64,000 nt of DNA from assembly GCF_000350225.1 (NCBI RefSeq), contig NW_005178701.1:62001-126000 (forward strand), given 5' to 3'. Shown here one piece after another: positions 11,581 to 21,100 of this stretch; position 1 is the first letter of the stretch, and every line of letters starts with the position of its first letter. Origin of the DNA: Chondrus crispus (lineage: Eukaryota > Rhodophyta > Florideophyceae > Gigartinales > Gigartinaceae). The notes under the pieces were generated by a model. That model did not search any database and was not told where the DNA came from. It worked only from the letters and a program-made list of their open reading frames with translations. Both the position numbers and the translations under genes were made by a program.

Positions 11581-11964
11581 CCTAATTCTGTCTGTAATGC
11601 CGAATGCAATCTGGACCAATCAGAAGAGTTGAGATTTTTATTGTGTAAGGGTACTGGATATCTCTACGCGCCTTCGCCAACCACCTGGCCCTCATTCGCA
11701 ATCACAGGAGCTCCCTCAAAATGGTTTCGATGAATTATATTCTGTAGCTTGGGAAACAATTGTCTTTCCTCCCACTGCCCATTTGTGTTGAGCGCTAAGC
11801 CACATCTGATCATGGCTTTCCGTGCGTAGGTTAGACCCTCGCTGTCGCGTTGTGCGTTAACATCCCGAACAGCAGCTGTGGCAAGCTCCAGCATTAGCAT
11901 TAGGCAACTTGCCAGAAGAAGCCGTAAAGTCACCCTCCATTATGCGCTCCATTTTGAGCTGGTC

Positions 11965-12702
11965 CTAACGAAAACGCCAAGCATCTTTTAGCTTTTGTAT
12001 CACAAAGGCATCGGCGGGCTGCAGTAGGTCCGTACAGTTAGGCGGGAAAAACTTGACCTCTGTGTTGATTTCATTCAACGCTTCCAACATTGCCGCAGTC
12101 TCGCCATGCCCACTGCAGTTGTCCATATACAACACACGACGCCGGCCGTGCCGAAGCGCCTCAATTGTTATCCGTTCCTTCAGCCACTGCGGCATTACTT
12201 CGCGATCCATCCAACCCTTCGGCCCCGAGCGATACGAAATTCCCGCTACATCTTCAGGAACCCTTTGAATTGGGTAGCTTCTCTTCCTGTTCTGAAAAAC
12301 CATCATTGGCGCTTCGATTCTGGCATACCTTCCACCAGATATACGTACAATCATTGTAATCCATTCCGCTCCAAACACTACGTCTGAATACTTTACGTCG
12401 GCTTCACCGCAAATTCCCAACGTTCGATGGTTGTCCATGTTGATGACAAAAGTGCGTTTCGTCAGCATTTGACGCATGGTCCTCATTTAAACGTCCTGAA
12501 CGAAACTCTCAAGCCACAAAGCCAAGATGATACGCCACTTCCTGCTCGATAAAAGCTTGATTCTCCGGGGAAACCATCAATTTGCCTGTTTGAGCGCGAC
12601 TAACAATTTCGTTCCGCTCCATAAATGCCTGGATCCGACGCGATGTGATCATATACTGAATAAACGTTTTTGACGACGTATTAAAACAATTTAGAAAATA
12701 TT
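11965..12702 (-). pseudogene. pogo-like transposase, catalytic half
   Basis: From 12,486 the frame encodes a DDE_1-type catalytic domain (174 aa): an aspartate in VINMDNH, the second in LYMDNCSGH, the third in PPNCTDLLQPADAF, followed by IQKLKDAWR. This matches the CENP-B/pogo family, which cuts and pastes at TA. The stretch 12,490-12,697 in another minus frame reads a helix-turn-helix-like linker (ITSRRIQAFMERNEIVS ... EVAYHLGFVA) that belongs upstream of the catalytic domain, so there is a frameshift or stop near 12,500. The reading continues into 25,478 and upward once the chromovirus is subtracted. Confidence 0.8.
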
Positions 12703-13292
12703 TGTGGTATAACTACTTTCGTCCGGACCACTCGGAACGAGGGGGGTTAGAGGTAAGGGAGCGCGCACCGCTGGGTAACCCACGCGAGCGCAAACCGCAC
12801 GGAAGGACTCGAAAAGAGGGAAGGCTCACGTGGCCGGTGACGCGCAGCCGGTCGGTGGTGTTAGATCCGGACGGCCGGTCACGGGTTAGAAGCCTGAGAC
12901 TTAGAGGTAAAACCGGACGGAGTTAGCAAAAAGCCGTAAAGGGAAGGGAGGCGAGTCTGCCTCCTCTTTACTGGGACGGGGCAGGTGCCCCCGGTCTTAA
13001 CCCCTAAGTGGGACGCCAGGACACCTGTCCCGCTACAGTAGCTGTTACTTACTGTATACCAGCTACTGTACACAATTAATAAATTCGTGCCATTAACTAC
13101 TAATTACTACTTATAACCGTACGGATTACACACGTGTGCCCGTGGCCACGCCAGCGGTTGTAGCACGTGTGACCCGCGGGGTACTACTGTACTCCGCTAC
13201 GGGCGCGTGCAAGCCCGGTCGCTACAGTAGTACCCGCTCTTCCGTCCGGTTCACATCTCCCCGGGATGGTCGTGGTACGCAATTGTACTACA
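12703..13292 (-). repeat. 3' LTR of the chromovirus
   Basis: 590 bp. It contains two strong hairpins: stem TACAGTAGCT/AGCTACTGTA (13,034-13,070) and a 13-bp stem built on GTACTACTGTA (about 13,179-13,237). A TAATAAATTC stretch near 13,076 may be a poly(A) or core-promoter signal. A diverged relative is the solo LTR at 32,072-32,711. Confidence 0.95.
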
Positions 13293-13294
13293 GA

Positions 13295-13305
13295 CCCCCT
13301 TCCTT
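13295..13305 (-). other. Polypurine tract of the chromovirus
   Basis: Minus-strand AAGGAAGGGGG lies two bases from the 3' LTR, the expected plus-strand primer. Confidence 0.7.
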
Positions 13306-13342
13306 ATTTCGCGACACGTCCTCGTCGCGGCCGAGTTGTGCC

Positions 13343-15856
13343 ATGACAGGCTTGCAGAGAGTTCTCACCGTACGGAAAAACCCGCGCCGACCGCGGGCGC
13401 GCGGTCGCGTGGCGGCCACCTCCACTGGGGAGCCTGTGGAGTTTTTGGTATTTAACCGCGGTGATTCTTCCCATGCGGTGGCGGATCCCCCCACGCTTTC
13501 AACATTTCCCACAACTGACCCAACGCTTCTCCCCACGACTACCACCAGCCATACTCTCCCTCACACCTCATCTCCCGATTTACTCCCTTCCCCACGGATG
13601 GAGAACCACCGAACGGACCGGGGGCAGCCCTCCTCTGAGGGCTCCCCCTTAGCGACGCCCGCGCCAACTGTCGCTTTTCATTCAGTGCGGCAGCGGAGTG
13701 CCGGTGATCTGCCCGCTGCCGCTTCCACGCCTGCGGAGCGCGGGCCGCTACCAGTCCCGCTGAGATCCATCCCGGTTCCCCGCGTTGGCGGTGCAACCGC
13801 GGTGACGCAGTTGCCCGACCGGGTCGGAGCCGGGGGACCCTCGGTAGTCAATGAAGATCCACATCCGACACGCCCCGACCCCTATGCAGGGACGTACCCG
13901 GCGGCGGCCATTCCGCCCTCCGGATGGCTTCGTAACGGTGTTCGTGCGGTCCGAGGCCTGCTCCCCGGGGCCGACATGGACCATCGCACGGCTCGAAGTG
14001 GGCGGAACCCCTCACGGGGTCAACCGCCAATCTCCGTCGAAGCCTACGTCAATGCGGATTATCCGGACGCGGCAAGATTCGAGGCGATACCGAGGCGGCG
14101 GGGCATTCGTACGCCCTCCCCTCGCGGTCGTATCCGACAAGAGAACCGCTCGGCAGCTTGGAGGACGCGCTGTCTCCACGCCCTCCACCGGTCGGTGACT
14201 GTATCCGGCTCGGACCTCCTCTATGTCCGCTGTGCGGGTGAGGATGAGTACCATTCGCGGCTGCTGAACCTCCTCGGGAGATTCGGCGGGGAGGTGGACC
14301 CCGCACCTCGTGTGCAGCTAGTGGCCTTCCCCCGGCCCCTCGACCGATGGTATAGCATCGCCGACCGTGTTCGGTGGGGGGAGAACTCCGCCAAGGAGAG
14401 TCGCCTGCGGTGGCGCCGTGGAGACGACTACTTCCACATGTGGCACCGGACGGAGTTTTTCTCGGTGCCCCCGGCGTCCCGGGGGCGACTGTACCCCGCT
14501 TTACCGATGGACTGGCACACTCTCGAGGCCCCGCAGTACCTCTGCGTTCCCACCCCCAGCGCGCTGGCGTACGTTGCCGCGCGCTGGATGGCTCCCGGTT
14601 CGCTCGGGAGAGGCTCGACACCTCAGACGCGACGGTTGATCGACGCGATCTTATTGTCCGAGTGGGCGGTGTTGGCGCTACTGTGCTTTCTGCACGCCGC
14701 GCGGGACGGCCTCCCGTTCTTCACCAAGTGCCCGGATCCCCGCTTGGCGAGCCGGAGCTCAAACGAGCCCGGAGAACGGGGCTCACTCTTCCGACTGTCC
14801 TCGAGGCTCTTGCAGCTCATCCGGTCGGTCGGGGTGGCGGCCATCCTCGAGGGCACTACCTTCGACCTGGTTGGGGCCGAGGCTCTGCTCGATTTCTCCG
14901 AACGGTTGGACTGGTCCCTCTCCGAACGCGGCGACTTCGTCTGGTACAGTTGGGCCCGCGGATGTTCCCTGCGGATGCCGCACTGGGAGGGTGTGTCCAC
15001 AGAAGCCGACCAGTGGTATGAAACGTTACCGGACACCGGTACACCGTCGTACGGGGCGGTCGTCGCCTCGGGCGACGGGTGGGGCGCGGCGGTTTCCTCC
15101 GCCGGACGCCCCGTCGAGGCGTCAACCGACTCCCTGCCGGTGACAGCAATCCCGGTGTTGCCACCGCAGAGCGAGGTCGTCGCGATTGACCCCGAAGCCG
15201 GGACCACAGAGAATCCTCCGGTCGGTCCCTCAACACCGCCCGCCGTAGACGTACCCACGCCCGCGGTATCCCCGCGCAGGGTTGAAGGGGAACCCGCTGC
15301 GGAGCCGACACAAATGGTGCCGCTTCACGTGGCGCCTGTGGTAGAGCCGGCGGCGGTAAACCCGACCGGGGTAGCCCCCATATCGGTACCGGGCTCCGGC
15401 GCTCCCCTCGTCCGCGACAGGAGCGGGACGGGGACTCAGATTCCCTCGGTGGCTTCTGGTGGGGCCCCTGCGGACGCGCAAACCGAGGAGGTACCCGCCA
15501 TTGCCCCGGACGCGCAGGCTGCCCTACGCGCGCTGCAGATGGAGTGCGGATACGCGGGAGTGCCCGTGCCGCCCACTCTCGCAGCAGGTTTGATGTCCGC
15601 GCGCGCTTGGCTGGTCGAGGTGACCCAGCTCAAGGCGCGGGTGGCGGGCCTCCAGTTTGCCATCCGCCAGCACGACACCGGCGATGACCTTATGCAGGGT
15701 GAGACAATGACGCGTATCCGCGCCGCTCAGGACCACCTTGCAGTATTGAGTGCGCAGGTGGCCAACAAGAGGCCGTATGGTGCGGTCGAGACCGACCCTG
15801 CGACCGCGACGCTTACGGGGTCTGAACCCTCCGCGAAGCGCCAGCGTCGCGATTAA
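13343..15856 (+). CDS. Large antisense ORF of the chromovirus, unknown function
   Basis: 837 codons on the strand opposite to gag-pol, between the non-coding repeat block and the 3' LTR. The open frame extends to 13,136 inside the LTR; I chose the first ATG outside it. The product has a Pro/Thr/Ser-rich N-terminal 250 residues, a more globular middle (about 290-570) with many Trp, Leu and Arg, for example YVAARWMAPG and AVLALLCFLHAARDG, a Pro/Val/Ala-rich linker, and a helical C-terminus ending SAKRQRRD, a nuclear-localisation-like tail. Codons strongly prefer G/C at the third position, arguing for real coding; frames on the other strand here are short. No family recognised. Antisense ORFs upstream of the 3' LTR are known from several plant Ty3/gypsy groups. 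Chance opening in GC-rich DNA is the main alternative. Confidence 0.65.
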   Translation: MTGLQRVLTVRKNPRRPRARGRVAATSTGEPVEFLVFNRGDSSHAVADPPTLSTFPTTDPTLLPTTTTSHTLPHTSSPDLLPSPRMENHRTDRGQPSSEGSPLATPAPTVAFHSVRQRSAGDLPAAASTPAERGPLPVPLRSIPVPRVGGATAVTQLPDRVGAGGPSVVNEDPHPTRPDPYAGTYPAAAIPPSGWLRNGVRAVRGLLPGADMDHRTARSGRNPSRGQPPISVEAYVNADYPDAARFEAIPRRRGIRTPSPRGRIRQENRSAAWRTRCLHALHRSVTVSGSDLLYVRCAGEDEYHSRLLNLLGRFGGEVDPAPRVQLVAFPRPLDRWYSIADRVRWGENSAKESRLRWRRGDDYFHMWHRTEFFSVPPASRGRLYPALPMDWHTLEAPQYLCVPTPSALAYVAARWMAPGSLGRGSTPQTRRLIDAILLSEWAVLALLCFLHAARDGLPFFTKCPDPRLASRSSNEPGERGSLFRLSSRLLQLIRSVGVAAILEGTTFDLVGAEALLDFSERLDWSLSERGDFVWYSWARGCSLRMPHWEGVSTEADQWYETLPDTGTPSYGAVVASGDGWGAAVSSAGRPVEASTDSLPVTAIPVLPPQSEVVAIDPEAGTTENPPVGPSTPPAVDVPTPAVSPRRVEGEPAAEPTQMVPLHVAPVVEPAAVNPTGVAPISVPGSGAPLVRDRSGTGTQIPSVASGGAPADAQTEEVPAIAPDAQAALRALQMECGYAGVPVPPTLAAGLMSARAWLVEVTQLKARVAGLQFAIRQHDTGDDLMQGETMTRIRAAQDHLAVLSAQVANKRPYGAVETDPATATLTGSEPSAKRQRRD

Positions 15857-16079
15857 GGTCGTCGGGGGCGGTGAGGGTAGCGAACCGAAGCCCCCTTCCT
15901 TTACGGTAAAGTAGTCTCCTCATTCTTCTTCTCCTAGCTCCCCGAATGGTCCTTGTTGGTCTCAGTGCCCCGCCGGCCCCTGCGGGCCGCGGTGGATGAC
16001 CTCGCGGTGGGTGCAGCGCGGTGCTGCGGAGGTGGTTTCCCGTCCCTGCGCAGCACGAGGTGCCCATCCCCACCGACGG

Positions 16080-18030
16080 TTTGCCGTAAAATCGGCGTTT
16101 TTCTTAGTAAAACGTGCCTGAATTTTCAGTGCGGCGGGTGGCGTTTTGCTTTTTTGACGAGCTCCCCTTGGGTGCTCCCCAAAATCGGTATTTTTTTAAA
16201 CCGCCGCCCGGGCGCTGAGGGCCACACATGCGCGGATCTGGGGTCTGTACCCCGTTTGGTTGCGGTTCACACCACTCCTGGGCTCCCCACAGGGAGTTTA
16301 TCCTTGACGGTTTGACGGCGCCGGTACCCCCATGCCCGGGCTGGTACCTTGTGGGCGGTGCCGTCCTCGAGAGGGGGCTACAATTTTTCCCCATCCTCAT
16401 GGCGGGCAACTTGTCGCCCCTGACTGTATACAGTAGTCCCTCGGGCGACTGAGAGAGAACTCAGTCGCGGGGGTACTGTAGGGTGGCCTGCTTCGCCCAT
16501 GACCGTACGGGTTGCCGGCTACCCCCGTGGGGCGGTTTTCGCCTCATGCGAGGGGTATAGCCGCGCGTAAACAGCGGGAGAAATCCCCAGTTTCGACTTC
16601 ACCCCCGAAGGGCTGGCCGTTTTTCCAAGATCTCCTCTTAGTTTTCCTCCATAAATTTGCGGAGGCGTCACCGCACAGTCCGCCACGGTACGTCGCGCGC
16701 CCTCCTGGTGGGCTACGCGCATCTGCCATCCGAAAGGTAGGCAAGAACCGCTCGGTAGACCACTTCCCAGTGACTCTGGTTTGGAAACTGGAAGAAACTG
16801 CAGGAAACGAGTAGAAACCGTTCTGGTTTCCAAATGGGGTCTTCCATGTTTTGACACCCCCGGGTCGGCAACGACCTCAGGAGGACGAATCCGTTCTCGG
16901 AATGGGGCTACGATTTTTTCCCTATTTGCTAGAGGGAAAAACGTAGCGCTTTTTCCGGTACTGTGTCCTCGTGAAGGACCGGGCGGAAATTCGGGTCTGC
17001 AGGGGCAGCGGAGCAGCCCGCGTCACTCAAACCGTACGGAATGGCCAACCAATGTCGTTAGGCGGCTTCCGCTTGCGCCGGGCAAGGCCTAGCCGGTCGC
17101 GCGGAAGTGTTTTTCCCCCAGCCCCGGAGGGCTGGCCGTTTTTCCAAAAACGGCGCTCTTTCACCCGCGAGACAGCAGGGTGTGTGGCCGCCAGCATGTC
17201 CGTGCGGTCACCGGGGAGCTTCCGGCGGCGGTAGGCTCTGCCGTTCGTCCAAAACCGGTCGGTAAGTCCTGCGGTTGCCACTTTCCGCGGAGGCGCGATT
17301 TGGAAACGGAAGGAAACTGTAAAAACGAGCAGAAACAGCGTTTTTACAGTTCCGGTTTCCAAATCCGCCTGTGCCTTCCCAAAGTCGGATTTCCGTCTTG
17401 GGACCTCCGGACGCGGGCAGACCCGGGGAGTACAATGCCGTTAACGGGAGGGAGCTACAATTTTTTCCCACCCTTCTAGGAGGAAAAACGTAGCCCCCTT
17501 TTGGGCTTAATTAAAAGCCGGCGACCGGAGTCGCCTCCTTGCCGTCCAGGGCCCTTCCGCGCCGGGTTAATCTGGCACGGGGCAATGGTTGCGCGCGGTC
17601 GCCCGCGCGCCATGCGGTAGTGAGTAAGCGGTTATGGGCGGCCTGTAGCACGTCCCCCTCCGCGCCACCCGGGGGGCATCCCCACCAGCGACTCAGCGGG
17701 GAAATCGGCTTTTTCCTTAGTAATTTCTGCCTGCTTTTTCCTTGCGGCGGGTGGCTTCTCGGCGGTTTGACGAGCTCCGATTGGGCGGTCCCCAAAATCG
17801 GTCGTATTAGAAACCGCCGCCCGTGCTCTGAGGGCCACACACACCCACTTCCTGGCTCTGCTACCGGTTCGGTCGCGGTTTACCCCGCTCTTGAGCCGCC
17901 GACGAGGGCTCGCCTTGACAGTATTTCCGCGTCGGTACCCCCCCGTTCGGTCTTGTCTCCCGTGTGCTAACCCGGGCTCGGAAGAGGGCTACACTTTTAT
18001 CCACCCCGAGGGGGGTGAGACGTAGCCCGC
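16080..18030. repeat. Four diverged ~540-bp repeat modules with hairpins
   Basis: Within the chromovirus, between pol and the antisense ORF. Each module ends in an inverted repeat of the type GCTAC-A/G-TTTTTCCC ... GGAAAAACGTAGC, at about 16,374-16,420, 16,907-16,947, 17,454-17,494 and 17,986-18,028, i.e. 532-547 bp apart. Modules 1 and 4 resemble each other (shared TTTGACGAGCTCC, CCCCAAAATCGGT, CTGAGGGCCACACA). Modules 2 and 3 resemble each other (GGGCTGGCCGTTTTTCCAA, TTTGGAAAC ... GGTTTCCAAA). The order is therefore A-B-B'-A'. The block has no long ORF of its own. Confidence 0.75.
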
Positions 18031-18114
18031 TCGAGGGTTTCCTTGGCCATCGCCGCGTCGGGTCGCCCCGCGGGCGGGTCCATTCCATCCGCGCCGGGTC
18101 TGTCCGGTGCGGTT

Positions 18115-21100
18115 TTAGCGGTGGCGCGCGGTTGCCCGCGCGCGCCAGAAGCAGTCGATGAAGGGTTGCGGGAGGCCTTCGGCGGGTTCCCAGGTATCGT
18201 CCGCTGGGGTAAAACCGTACCAGCGGACCTTGTACTGGCCGCCGCTGCGGGTCTCCCGGTGGGCGACCAAGTTGTCCACCACGTACTCGGCTGGCGGTTC
18301 GGGTGTTCCCGCCGGCGGGTCCGTCGTCGGTGCGGCCACAGTAGGGTCGTGGGGTCCCCGCGGCATCTTGGTTACCCGATCGATGCTCACGCGGTTCGAG
18401 ACCCCGTCTTGGTCGACGACCACTGTGGCCTCCGTAGCGGATCGGACCCGAAACGGGCCTTCCGTTTTCGGTAAGAGCTTGAGGGAGGGTCCTCCTCCGT
18501 CGCTTGGCAGGTCTCCGCGCTCGGCGCTCGTCAACGGCCGCGGTGGACGGTCCACGTAGACAAAGTCTCCCACTGCGATGACCGGACGGAAGCGCACCTT
18601 CTTATCGAAGTCGGCTTTGTACCTCCTCTGCGCCGCGGTTAGTTTCACCCGCGTGCGCTCGAAGGCATCCCGGAGCTTCCGCAACGTCGCGCGCTTGTAC
18701 TGTACCGGGGTCCGCGGGTCTTCCGTGGGGGATCCGGCGTCCTGCGGTACAGTACCGGGCAGTGCCAATCCGGCCGGTGGTCGCGTCAGCACCAGGTCGA
18801 ACGGGGTTGTCTCCGTTGACCGGTGGACCTGCGTGTTATACGCGAAGGTCAGGGGCTGGATGTACTCGTCCCAGTCCCTCTGATGCTCCTCGACATAGTG
18901 TCGGAGGTGCTGCACCAGGGTGCGGTTGAACCGTTCGGTTTGCCCATTTGTCTGGGGGTGATAGGCGGTAGTCAGGTAGTGCCTCACCCCCAGCAAGGCG
19001 CACACCGCGTCGAAGAACTTGGCGGCAAATTGTGGTCCGTTATCGGTTAGCACGTAACGAGGTGCGCCGTATACGTAGACCCAATTGTCCAGGAAGGCGT
19101 TTGCCACAACCGATGCGGTGGTTGTCCGTAACGGGATGCTGCGCGTCAGCTTCGTAAACCGGTCGGTCATGACGAGCACGTGGCGATTCCCGTGCGCCGT
19201 CTTCGGTAAAGGACCCAGCAGGTCCATGGCGACAAAATCCAGCGGCCCTGCCGCTGGGAATAGCTTGAGGTCCTTCTGATGCCGCACCAGGGTTCCCCGG
19301 GTGGCGGCGCACGAGGCGCAATTCCGTACGGTACTGAAGGCGTCGTTGGCCATATGAGGCCAATAATATTCCCGCTGGAGGGTATAATACATCCTCGTAC
19401 CGCCCGGGTGTCCTGCCAGGCGGGGATGATGGGCGAGGTACAATATCTTCGCCCTGAGCCGTTTCGGTACAACCCGCTGCAGGGTCCCATCGAGAGGGGA
19501 CTTGCGGACGACGAACCCGTATCGGTCAACGTCGTAGCGCGAGTCCGGATTCCCCACGGTCTCGGCGGCCGCCCTACAGAAGGGGTCCTCGGCCTGTTCT
19601 CGAAGGAACTCTTCCACCGTTACGGATGAGACGTCGCGTTCTTCGGGTATAACCGCGAACGCGTGCTCAGCTCTCCTCGGGTCGACGGGGGTCTCCCAGT
19701 GCACGGTACCTTGGCGGGGGTTATGCTCCTCCTCTCGCCATTGTACCGCGAAACACGGGACCTCGTCGTCGACCGGTTTGGAATTTGCGCCCTCAACTCG
19801 GATGCGTGATACGCCATCTGCGAGTTGATGCTTGATACCCGGCCGGTACTGTACGTCGTAGTCGTACTCGGCTAGGCGGAGACGCCAGCGCGCTAGCCGG
19901 CCGGAGCTATCCGCCAGGTTGAGGACCCATCGGAGGGCCTCATGATCCGTACGGAGGTCGAACGTGTTCCCATACAGATATGGTCGAAGCGTGAGTATAC
20001 TCCAGACGACAGCGAGGCATTCCTTCTCGGTAGTTGTATAGTTCTTCTCCGCGTCCGTGAGGGCGCGGCTCCAATACCCGATCGGTAGGCGGTCTCCGTT
20101 CGGCTGCTCCCGTAGTAGGGCGCAGCCGACCTGGTACGCGCAAGCGTCCGTATCCAGGGTATACTTCTTTCCGTGACGGGGTAACGCGAGAATTGGTGGT
20201 GACACGAGGCTTTTCTTGAGCTCCACGAACGCCTCGTATTCCTCATCGGTGAGTACCTCGAACTCGAACGGTTGATTTTTCCCCGTCTTCCGATTTAACG
20301 GTGCGGCTATTTTTGCGAAGCCCTTCACGAACCGACGGTAGACATTGCACATCCCTAAAAAGGACCGCAATTCCGTCTGGTTCTGGGGTGGTCGAGCGCG
20401 CTCGATGGCGACCACGCTGCGGCGCTCGACCTCCAGACTACATGGTCGAATCACGTGTCCCAGGTAGGTGACTGAAGTGTCAAAGAAAGCGCACTTTGAC
20501 AACTTCAGCGGCACACCCGCATCCCGCAGCAGGCGTAGAACCTCGCGGACGTGTGCGAAGTGTTCCGTTACGGTCTTGGAGTAGATGATAACATCATCCA
20601 GGTACACCAGTGCGGTTTCCCATTTTACCCGCGACAGTATAATGTCGACGGCCCGCTGGAATGTCGCGGGGGCATTCTTCAAACCGAACGGCATGCGGAG
20701 GAAACAGTACAACCCGCAGTGCGACGCGAACGTCGTCTTGTCGCGGTCCTCCTCAGCGATTTCTACTTGCCAATACCCGCTGTTGCAATCCAGCGTGGTA
20801 AAGAAAGTAGCGTCGCCGAGGGAATCGATGCACTCGTCCATCCTCGGCAACGGATAGGAATCCCGAACGGTGACTGCGTTGAGCTTTCTGTAGTCGACAC
20901 AGAACCGCATGGTACCATCCTTTTTAGGGACGAATACCACAGGGCTTGCCCATTCGGCCGTGGCGGGTTCGATTACCCCTGCCCGGAGCATGCGGTCGAT
21001 CTCCGTCTTCTCTTTTTCTCGTGCGGTTGGTCCGGCGCGGTAAGGCGCCTGGTAAATCGGGCGAGCACCGGGCTTGAGCTCAATCCGGTGCTTCGTGGCC

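Noticed and set aside
13136..13342. ATG 13,136 as the start of the antisense ORF
   Set aside because: It lies inside the 3' LTR; the extension is LTR sequence, so the first ATG outside was preferred, though an LTR start is not excluded.
14623..15258. Minus-strand frames opposite the antisense ORF
   Set aside because: Short, overlapping and repeat-like, as expected for shadows of a GC-rich coding strand.
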